In this document: positions 1-5,401 of the stretch, piece by piece | Layout: each line of letters begins with the position of its first letter | How positions within the stretch are numbered: position 1 is the first letter of the stretch | Source: CAYFUL01 sp964346375 | GTDB taxonomy: Bacteria > Bacillota > Clostridia > Tissierellales > Peptoniphilaceae | DNA: 10,923 nt | Assembly: GCA_964346375.1 (NCBI GenBank) | Contig: CAYFUL010000046.1 | Coordinates: forward strand, 1-10,923 | Direction of reading: 5' to 3' | Made by a program: the position numbers and the translations under genes | The notes under the pieces: generated by a model | Told to the model about the DNA's origin: nothing | Database searches by the model: none | What the model saw: only the letters and a program-made list of their open reading frames with translations

Positions 1-1
1 A

Positions 2-550
2 TATAAAGGAAAGGTAGGAAAAATAGCAGACAACTTGCTAAATAGAGAATTTAAGGTAAGTGGATTAAATGAAGTGTGGTTAAGTGATGTAACAGAATTT
101 AAGATAATAAACTCAAATAAGAAGCTATACTTATCAGCAATGATGGACTTATTTAACAGTGAGATAATCGCATATAGCCTAAGTGAAAGACCGAATGTAA
201 AATTTACAAATGAAACACTTAGCATAGCAATAGCGAAGCTACCAAAAGAGCATAATCTAATAATTCATACAGACCAAGGATTTCATTATCAGCACAGATC
301 TTGGGTAGAAACATTAGAGAAAAACAATATAACGCAGAGTATGTCAAGGCGCGGGAATTGTCTAGACAATTCCCCAATGGAGAATTTCTTTGGAATACTA
401 AAGCAAGAGATGTACTATGGAGAAAGGTTTGAATCAATAGAAGAACTAAAAGAAGCGATAGAAAGGTATATAGATTGGTATAATAATAAGAGAATAAAGG
501 TAAAATTAAACGGCATGTCACCAGTTGAGTATAGGTTACAAGCCGCATAA
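2..550 (+). CDS. IS3-family (IS150-like) transposase OrfB, C-terminal part (5' end off window)
   Basis: This is the catalytic integrase-core (rve) half of an IS3-family OrfB, the DDE enzyme that cuts and joins the element ends. The frame is open from base 2 with no start of its own. The stretch before the TTG at 35 already reads as family sequence (YKGKVGKIADN), so the gene is truncated by the window edge, not started at 35. Numbering from that TTG, the triad is D18 (in SDVTEF), D80 (in HTDQG) and E116 (in SPMENFF), giving the D(35)E spacing of the family. The C-terminal signature YIDWYNNKRIKVKLNGMSPVEYR is complete and the stop is TAA. All three acidic residues are present, so the visible part looks functional. 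OrfA, the frameshift window and the left end lie outside. It is transcribed towards the 3' end of the minus-strand operon. Confidence 0.93.
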   Translation, partial: YKGKVGKIADNLLNREFKVSGLNEVWLSDVTEFKIINSNKKLYLSAMMDLFNSEIIAYSLSERPNVKFTNETLSIAIAKLPKEHNLIIHTDQGFHYQHRSWVETLEKNNITQSMSRRGNCLDNSPMENFFGILKQEMYYGERFESIEELKEAIERYIDWYNNKRIKVKLNGMSPVEYRLQAA

Positions 551-564
551 AAAAACGGATTAAA

Positions 565-589
565 AGTCCGGGTTTAAGGGTTCACATCA
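565..589. repeat. Putative right terminal inverted repeat of the IS3-family element
   Basis: Read on the minus strand, the segment begins TGATGTGAACCCTTAAACCC and continues GGACT. This resembles IS3/IS150-group ends, which start with TG and carry an AACCC-type block. It starts 14 bp after the transposase stop, where the right repeat is expected. The exact tip is either 586 (TGTGAACC) or 589 (TGATGTGAACC). The partner left repeat is not in the window, so the call rests on position and resemblance. Confidence 0.55.
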
Positions 590-592
590 GTA

Positions 593-664
593 AGCGAGAG
601 GGGTTATGGGGGTTGAAGGGGGACCTAAGGGGAATCTCTCGTTATTTCTCCCCTGGTCCCCCTT
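593..664. other. GC-rich structured intergenic block (interrupted hairpin, possible pseudoknot, G-run array)
   Basis: This block lies in the 203-bp gap between the transposase stop and the last operon gene. Its main stem is a perfect 10-bp inverted repeat (616-625 with 655-664). A 2-nt bulge (626-627) separates it from a 6-bp inner stem (628-633 with 649-654), leaving a 15-nt loop (634-648). The loop contains CTCTCG (636-641), complementary to CGAGAG at 595-600 just upstream, so loop and flank could form a pseudoknot. In plus-strand RNA this second helix extends to 593-601/635-643 with two G-U pairs. Neither strand has a T-tract directly after the hairpin, so it is not a classic intrinsic terminator. 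Its function is unknown: it may be a non-coding RNA element, a dispersed repeat or an insertion-hotspot structure. Confidence 0.6.
600..632 (+). other. Potential G-quadruplex motif
   Basis: Four G-runs of 4, 5, 5 and 4 (600-603, 608-612, 618-622, 629-632) are separated by loops of 4, 5 and 6 nt on the plus strand, satisfying the usual G4 rule with tetrads to spare. It overlaps the left arm of the hairpin, so the two structures would exclude each other. Such runs are rare in an AT-rich genome. The pattern is direct from sequence; folding is inference. Confidence 0.5.
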
Positions 665-696
665 AAAATTAATAAATAAACCTTTTAGATTGTATC

Positions 697-707
697 TGTA
701 ATTTACA
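697..707. promoter_or_regulatory. Short perfect palindrome TGTAA-T-TTACA
   Basis: An 11-bp dyad with 5-bp arms lies between the structured block and the operon end. It could be a small operator, but no promoter is recognisable beside it and the arms are short enough to arise by chance in AT-rich DNA. Confidence 0.15.
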
Positions 708-717
708 TTACTCCCCC

Positions 718-737
718 AAAAAAACAACTCTCTTTGT
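718..737 (-). terminator. Weak candidate intrinsic terminator of the minus-strand operon
   Basis: Read on the minus strand, ACAA-AGAGAG-TTGT gives a 4-bp stem with a 6-nt loop, followed directly by seven T residues, starting 17 bp after the stop of the thioesterase gene. The T-tract and position fit a terminator, but the stem is very short. Termination could instead use the stronger GC-rich hairpin further downstream or be factor-dependent. Confidence 0.3.
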
Positions 738-753
738 AAGAAATTAGGTTATT

Positions 754-1158
754 TTAATCCTGAAGTCGATAAAAGCTTGTCAGTGCAACTCCAACCTTCT
801 TTTCCCCTACAAAAAAATTCACCTCTACTACTATTGTAGTCCTTCCTGCTCGTACTATATCCGCCTTTGCAACTAATTTATCCCCTAAATTTACTGGTCG
901 CAAAAATTTATAGGTTAAATCCAGTGTAACTGTATTCCCCTCTTGGGAAAGGACTACTGTTCCTGCGGCAATATCTGCCATGGCAAGGGCAACTCCTCCG
1001 TTCATCTTGCCATTTGCATTTAAATGCCTCTCCTCTATTACTAGGGAGGAAGTTGCAGATTTTTCATCAAATTCCTCTACAACTATTCCCAAATCATTCA
1101 TATACCTGTGATTTTCTTTCCTATACTCTAATCTTTCCTCTAATGATTTTGTATCCAT
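754..1158 (-). CDS. PaaI-like hotdog-fold thioesterase (4HBT superfamily)
   Basis: This is a 134-residue hotdog-fold protein, probably a cytoplasmic acyl-CoA (aryl- or acyl-) thioesterase. The signature helix region is at residues 45-66: HLNANGKMNGGVALAMADIAAG. It has the Asn, the GG pair and the Asp (D62) that act in the PaaI/THEM2-type active site. The His usual in the HGG motif is Asn here (N53). The C-terminal strands (DLTYKFLRPVNLGD, VEVNFFVGEKKVGVA) are typical. I start it at the ATG at 1158, which has GGGAG at 1164-1168 five bases upstream. The in-frame GTG at 1170, overlapping the previous stop, has no ribosome site and would destroy this one. It is the last gene of the operon. The substrate cannot be read from sequence. 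Confidence 0.85.
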   Translation of the reverse strand: MDTKSLEERLEYRKENHRYMNDLGIVVEEFDEKSATSSLVIEERHLNANGKMNGGVALAMADIAAGTVVLSQEGNTVTLDLTYKFLRPVNLGDKLVAKADIVRAGRTTIVVEVNFFVGEKKVGVALTSFYRLQD

Positions 1159-1163
1159 TCTAT

Positions 1164-1168
1164 CTCCC
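1164..1168 (-). promoter_or_regulatory. Ribosome binding site deciding the thioesterase start
   Basis: GGGAG on the minus strand sits 5 nt before the ATG at 1158, just after the TAG of the preceding frame (1170-1172). It supports the ATG over the GTG at 1170, which has only AT-rich sequence upstream. Confidence 0.6.
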
Positions 1169-1169
1169 A

Positions 1170-2948
1170 CTAGTAAATTACGTATTTTGAAGGGATCTCT
1201 CCCTTTCCATCCTTAAATAGATCCTGGCTCCACTTAGGAAATTCTGGTCCATTATTATTTTCTAATTTTTCTCTCCACTCCTCATCTGTTAACCTAGTTT
1301 CGTCTATAAATTCATAGTAGGAGAAAACTCCTCCTCTACCCATGTACAACTTATCTCCCACTGGATATACTGCAAATATTTCCTTAGGGTAGCCAACGCC
1401 TAGATGAAGATACCCATCTTCTACTCCTGCTGAATTATCTACAACGTTCATAATATCACTTACTACTGCCATTTTTCTATTGTTCTCGTCAATTAAGTCC
1501 CAGTATACTGATTCTCTATTTATAAAGTTTACTGAAATATTTTCCATACTTGCGCCAATATAGTATATAAACCTGTAATCTTCTTCTGCAAGTGGTTCGT
1601 TATTTAATTCCTTGTAGGATATATCTGCAAGAATATCTACCATTTCCTTAAACTCATGTAAATCAAATTCCAAGTACTCGTCTGTTAGTAAATTTCTCTC
1701 CTTTAAATTCATTATGGTATATTCTATTAGCCATGATAATTTTTCATAGACTCTAATATTTGGTTCAACATATCCCAGTGGAACTTCATCTACTCCGCCG
1801 CCCTTTTCTGCCATTAATTGCTTGCCATACAAAACTGTATCGTGTTTTAATTCTGCGTAGGATCCAAGGGCAGAGTTTAAATCCTTTCGTACCCATGCAT
1901 CATTTCTCATAAAGGATGGATATCCTTCTCCATATACATTAGTTAATTCTTGCAGAGTCCAAATCCAACCTCTATATAGATTTTTATTCCATGACTTATC
2001 GTCCATTACCTTTGCCAGTGAAATTGCATTGTCTAACCTTGTAGGATATTCGCTCCAATTTTTATTATATGGGTCACTTAGTTGAAGTTCCTTTGCCTTT
2101 TCGCTACCTAGTATTGCCATTAAATCCAATCCCTGTACAATTGGTCTCTTAGATGGAATATTTATATCCAATAGAGAATCCATTAGTACATTGTCAACTA
2201 CTCCCCTCTGTGGAATTAATCTAAAGGAATATCCCTTAAAGGATGCAATTTGTGGCTTAGGTAGTTTTTCCATCTCCTTGTATACTATTTTCATCTTGCC
2301 CTTATCCAGTAGATTATTTAAATCCGGTTCTCTACCATGTACTCCGTAGAGTAACATTCCATATTCAAGGGGACTTAAATCGTCTGTAGACTCTACTAAA
2401 AATTCCATAGGAGTTGTAACCTCTCTATATAAATTAAAAAGCTCCTCGTCTGAATAGATTAAATCTGCAAGTAACATTCCCATTGCAGTTAAATCTTCCC
2501 TCGGTTTATCTGAATCGTAGGCATAGTAACCAACTTGAGAAAGATACATTGTCCCTTTAAAATACTCCTCAAGTGCGTCGCTTTTAGTGTAGTGTCCTCT
2601 AGGTTTTAGTTGGGAATAGTCCACTGGTAATCCTGTAACATTACTCGTTGTAGAACTTTCTCCATTAATATTATTTAGTTCACCTTCTGAAATCTCCACT
2701 GCAATTTTTGGAAGGCTTTCTATATTTACATCGTTATCCAATAATTTATTTGCGGTAAGTAGTAGACCTAAATTCTTTCCAGCAAGGTCCTTAACATTTT
2801 TATCCTCTAGTAAATTATATTGCTCCACTCCCTTAACAAGAAGTCCAGAGGCTAAATCCTTTAGTCTAAATCTTAAACTCTCCTCCTCTAATTTACTTAG
2901 GAAGTTGTCGTAGAAGATATGGAATTTCCTTGTACTCATTTTCCTCAT
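1170..2948 (-). CDS. DUF3160 domain protein, C-terminal part lacking its export signal
   Basis: This 592-codon frame carries most of a DUF3160 domain, a family of exported proteins of unknown function. Recognisable blocks are HIFYDNFLSKLEEE (residues 10-23), the central RLIPQRGVVDNVLMD, LDLMAILGSEKAKEL and NLYRGWIWTLQEL, and the C-terminal MGRGGVFSYYEF...RLTDEEWREKL. Residues 1-9 (MRKMSTRKF) are not family sequence. They arise from reading the upstream EENEYKEI codons out of frame. The ATG at 2948 has no ribosome site; the ATG at 2939 has only a closely spaced GAGG. There is no signal peptide, so any product would stay in the cytoplasm. The frame ends in TAG, 11 nt before the preferred thioesterase ATG. 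It is best treated as the distal half of the broken gene. Confidence 0.75.
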   Translation of the reverse strand: MRKMSTRKFHIFYDNFLSKLEEESLRFRLKDLASGLLVKGVEQYNLLEDKNVKDLAGKNLGLLLTANKLLDNDVNIESLPKIAVEISEGELNNINGESSTTSNVTGLPVDYSQLKPRGHYTKSDALEEYFKGTMYLSQVGYYAYDSDKPREDLTAMGMLLADLIYSDEELFNLYREVTTPMEFLVESTDDLSPLEYGMLLYGVHGREPDLNNLLDKGKMKIVYKEMEKLPKPQIASFKGYSFRLIPQRGVVDNVLMDSLLDINIPSKRPIVQGLDLMAILGSEKAKELQLSDPYNKNWSEYPTRLDNAISLAKVMDDKSWNKNLYRGWIWTLQELTNVYGEGYPSFMRNDAWVRKDLNSALGSYAELKHDTVLYGKQLMAEKGGGVDEVPLGYVEPNIRVYEKLSWLIEYTIMNLKERNLLTDEYLEFDLHEFKEMVDILADISYKELNNEPLAEEDYRFIYYIGASMENISVNFINRESVYWDLIDENNRKMAVVSDIMNVVDNSAGVEDGYLHLGVGYPKEIFAVYPVGDKLYMGRGGVFSYYEFIDETRLTDEEWREKLENNNGPEFPKWSQDLFKDGKGEIPSKYVIY

Positions 2949-3327
2949 AAATATAGAATAGCTGCTCCGTTGTATCCATATAATCCATTGTAGACCCAGT
3001 AAGATTTGTAATTACAAAACTATTTTCCACTAGTGATTTTTTCTGCTCATCTGTAAAATCTCCAAAGTCCTTAATATTTTCTATATTGGATAGATCATCA
3101 TTAACAGAGTATTCAATTACCTTTGGAGAAACTTCTCTTGGAGTAAAGGCAACTTCTACTGGTTCAGTTTTAAAATCATTTAAAAAGCTAACGTCCTCTA
3201 GGGCGACAGTTTCTGCAACTGGTTCTTCCTCTACAACATTTTGAGTATTTTCTGCCTCATTAGAATTTTTCCCCTTACATCCTACAAGTAGTAGGATCAT
3301 TGTCAAAAATAAGATAAATTTTTTCAT
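2893..3327 (-). CDS. Lipoprotein, N-terminal part of the DUF3160 gene
   Basis: This 144-codon frame begins with a clear lipoprotein signal: KK, a hydrophobic core and the lipobox LVGC with Cys17, pointing to lipid anchoring on the outer face of the membrane. A charged, Glu-rich linker (about residues 18-45) follows. Residues from about 70 (YSVNDDLSNIENIKDFGDFTDEQKKSLVENSFVI) match the start of the DUF3160 domain. After Pro136 the last eight residues (YLLRQLPK) are out-of-frame translation of the HIFYDNFLS codons. The start is secure: ATG at 3327 overlaps the previous stop in ATGA and has GGAGGAG just upstream. Expressed alone, it would be a truncated lipoprotein of about 128 mature residues. 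Confidence 0.75.
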   Translation of the reverse strand: MKKFILFLTMILLLVGCKGKNSNEAENTQNVVEEEPVAETVALEDVSFLNDFKTEPVEVAFTPREVSPKVIEYSVNDDLSNIENIKDFGDFTDEQKKSLVENSFVITNLTGSTMDYMDTTEQLFYIYEENEYKEIPYLLRQLPK

Positions 3328-3980
3328 AACTCCTCCAATTTCAACTCACCACTCTTATTAAAGAGAACTCTATAATTTTTATAACCTTTAACTACAAGCC
3401 CATCATCAATAATAATTTTAGATACGGGATATTTTGGAAAGCCACTGTACATTTTTTCAAAGCCAAAGCTCTTCCACTTATACGCTGCTACTTCTCTACC
3501 TACATCTTCTACACTAATTAACTCGTCCTCTCCATCACCATCTATATCGTAGAGTGTAAAATCAGAATGGTAATGGGATAATCTTGAAGCCCTATATACT
3601 GGAATTAAACCTACTCCGTCAAATTTATAGAAGAAAATTCTTGATAGAAGTTCACTATGTAGTGGAGATTTTTTTACAACTCCAAGGGCAATAATTTCTC
3701 CTCCAATATTTCCACTTTCAATTTTATATGGGCGCACTTCCTCTATATTTGATTCGTATAGTAGTTCTCCATCTCTACTATAAAATTTAAGATAGCTTCC
3801 ATAGGGTTTAAGTCCCCTTCTTGTAATTGTGTAAATATAATTAGATGAGGCACTGTAATCCACAATATCTACTTTCTTAATACCCTTTTCAATTTTTAAT
3901 TCATCAAATTCATTTAACTGTAATAAATATGTAAACAAAAGGACGGAACAAATTAGTCCCGTCCAAAATATTCTTTTCAT
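3324..3980 (-). CDS. Membrane-anchored exported protein with a DxDGDG (FG-GAP/VCBS-like) motif
   Basis: This is a 218-residue protein I cannot assign to a named family. One hydrophobic segment (residues 5-22) after MKR predicts an uncleaved N-terminal anchor with the rest outside the membrane. The body is beta-rich. DIDGDGEDELI at 145-155 has the Asp spacing of calcium-binding FG-GAP/VCBS-type propeller repeats, but only one copy is clear. Its start overlaps the gatB stop in ATGA, with GGAGAAG about 8 nt upstream, and its own stop overlaps the lipoprotein start in ATGA. It is thus predicted to be coupled to both neighbours. Sitting next to the DUF3160 lipoprotein, also exported, it may share a cell-envelope role; that is inference. 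Confidence 0.65.
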   Translation of the reverse strand: MKRIFWTGLICSVLLFTYLLQLNEFDELKIEKGIKKVDIVDYSASSNYIYTITRRGLKPYGSYLKFYSRDGELLYESNIEEVRPYKIESGNIGGEIIALGVVKKSPLHSELLSRIFFYKFDGVGLIPVYRASRLSHYHSDFTLYDIDGDGEDELISVEDVGREVAAYKWKSFGFEKMYSGFPKYPVSKIIIDDGLVVKGYKNYRVLFNKSGELKLEEL

Positions 3981-5401
3981 TTTAACTTCTCCAACAGAAG
4001 TGAATTTACAACTCCCGGATTTGCCTTTCCCTTAGATTTTTTCATAACCTGTCCAACGAGAAAACCAATTGCCCTGTCCTTACCAGCTTTATAGTCCTCA
4101 ATTGATTGAGGATTTTCTGCAAGAACTTCGTCTACAATCTTTTCAATCTCTCCGCTATCGGAAATTTGTACTAGACCAAGTTTTTCAATTACCTCCCTTG
4201 GATTACTTCCAGTTTCAAACATCTCCCTTAAAACTTTTTTACCCGCATTGTTATTTATCTTGCCTTCAGAAATGGTAGTAAGTAGTTCTACAAGGGACTT
4301 TGGTGAAATTGAAATGGAAATATTTCCATCCTCGTCCTCCTCGCTTCTACGAAGTACCTCTCCCATTATCCAATTGGAAAGCATATTGTAGTCCTTAAAT
4401 TCTCTAGCAGCCTCTTCGTAAAAATCTGCCACATTTCTATTTGCAGTTAGTACCTTTGCATCGTACTCTGAAATGGAATAGTCCTTAATAAATCTCTCCC
4501 TCTTCTCCTCTGGAAGTTCAGGCATTTTTTTAAAGATCTCCTCAATTTCCTCGTCGCTGATTACAACAGGAGGAAGGTCGCCCTCTGGGGCAAATCTATA
4601 GTCGGCTACGGTGTACTTAACTCTCATAAGTTGAGTCTTATTTTCCACATCGTCCCAACGTCTAGTAGTTCTTAGTTCACTTTCCCCACTCTTTAGCATT
4701 TTAATATGACGATTAACCTCATATTCAATTGCCTTCTCCACTCCCCTAAAGGAATTTAGATTTTTTACCTCAGTTACAGCAGTTTTTGCTCCACTTTCCT
4801 CGTCTACAACATTTATATTTACGTCGCATCGTAGTGAACCCTCTTCCATCTTTACATTGGATATGCCAATGTAGCGTAGAGTGTCCCTTAATTTATTTAA
4901 AAACCCACTGGCTTCCTTTGCACTGGAAATATCTGGGTAACTCACTATTTCAATTAGAGGTACTCCACATCGATTATAGTCCATTAATGTACTTCCATCT
5001 TCTGTGTGAAGACTTTTACCTGTGTCCTCTTCCATTTGAACCTTTTGAATACCAACTCTTTTTATTCCATTGTCCCCTTCGATTTCAACATAGCCATTAT
5101 TTGCAATAGCCATATCATCTTGGGTAATTTGGAATCCCTTAGTTAAATCTGGATAGAAGTAATTTTTTCTATCAAATTTTGAAATATTTGATATTGAACA
5201 GTTTAGAGCATGACCTGCCATTACAGAATACTCCACTACATTTCTATTGAGTACAGGCATTGCACCGGGTAGTGCTAAACACACAGGACAGGTAAGGGTA
5301 TTAGGCTCTCTTCCAAAGGCATTCTCGCAGCCGCAGAATGCCTTTGTCGCCGTAGAAAGTTCAACATGGATCTCCAGCCCTACTATAGTTTTATAACTCA
5401 C
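3977..5401 (-). CDS. gatB: Asp/Glu-tRNA amidotransferase subunit B
   Basis: GatB is the kinase/tRNA-binding subunit of GatCAB. It phosphorylates the acid side chain of mischarged Glu-tRNA(Gln) or Asp-tRNA(Asn) and receives ammonia from GatA. The 474 residues match the family length. The N-terminus has the signature GLEIHVEL followed by the zinc cysteines C23, C25, C38 and C41 (FCGC...TCPVC) and LPGAMPVLN. The central catalytic region includes YFYPDLTKGFQITQ, EEDTGKSLH, DYNRCGVPLIEIV and EEGSLRCDVN. From about residue 325 a YqeY-like tRNA-binding tail ends in GFLVGQVMKKSKGKANPGVVNSLL. The start is GTG, overlapping the gatA TGA (GTGA), with an AAGGGG site just upstream. An upstream neighbour supplying GatA in the same transcript fits the obligate complex. 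Confidence 0.97.
   Translation of the reverse strand: MSYKTIVGLEIHVELSTATKAFCGCENAFGREPNTLTCPVCLALPGAMPVLNRNVVEYSVMAGHALNCSISNISKFDRKNYFYPDLTKGFQITQDDMAIANNGYVEIEGDNGIKRVGIQKVQMEEDTGKSLHTEDGSTLMDYNRCGVPLIEIVSYPDISSAKEASGFLNKLRDTLRYIGISNVKMEEGSLRCDVNINVVDEESGAKTAVTEVKNLNSFRGVEKAIEYEVNRHIKMLKSGESELRTTRRWDDVENKTQLMRVKYTVADYRFAPEGDLPPVVISDEEIEEIFKKMPELPEEKRERFIKDYSISEYDAKVLTANRNVADFYEEAAREFKDYNMLSNWIMGEVLRRSEEDEDGNISISISPKSLVELLTTISEGKINNNAGKKVLREMFETGSNPREVIEKLGLVQISDSGEIEKIVDEVLAENPQSIEDYKAGKDRAIGFLVGQVMKKSKGKANPGVVNSLLLEKLK

Larger units (their letters stand above)
1..589 (+). mobile_element. Right part of an IS3-family insertion sequence
   Basis: The OrfB fragment followed within 40 bp by a plausible right end marks the right part of an IS3-family element. 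The left end and orfA are off the window, so neither full length nor target-site duplication can be judged. The outer boundary is 586 or 589, since both positions end in the CA expected for this family. Confidence 0.8.
1170..3327 (-). pseudogene. DUF3160-family lipoprotein gene, disrupted by a small deletion
   Basis: The two overlapping frames 2893-3327 and 1170-2948 together make one DUF3160 lipoprotein. The first ends in the family's QLFYIYEENEYKEIP. The second resumes with HIFYDNFLSKLEEE, which in relatives follows some 12 residues after that proline (consensus from memory, about P-x-F-V-T-T-D-S-x-L-H-x-Y). Those residues are missing in every frame, and the frame moves by one base at 2919-2922. 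A loss of 35 or 38 bp (length 2 mod 3) therefore fits better than a single-base error. The rest of the 592-codon half is open, so the lesion looks recent. An assembly artefact, or two separately translated halves, cannot be excluded. Confidence 0.7.

Noticed and set aside
219..548. 109-codon minus-strand open frame antisense to the transposase
   Set aside because: It lies fully opposite a clear IS3 integrase core, has low-complexity Leu/Ser-rich content and no family features; it is a shadow frame.
606..701. 31-codon plus-strand frame starting at ATG 606 in the intergenic block
   Set aside because: It has no proper ribosome site, and its composition follows from the G-runs and hairpin arms.
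1158..1170. GTG at 1170 as the thioesterase start
   Set aside because: It lacks an upstream ribosome site, whereas GGGAG sits at good distance from the ATG at 1158.
2893..2948. Programmed frameshifting as the explanation for the split DUF3160 gene
   Set aside because: There is no slippery heptamer, and family residues are missing in all frames at the junction, which frameshifting would not explain.
4069..5109. Two plus-strand open frames inside gatB (4069-4278 and 4786-5109)
   Set aside because: Both are antisense to strongly conserved gatB sequence and rich in Leu, His and Pro with no recognisable motif.
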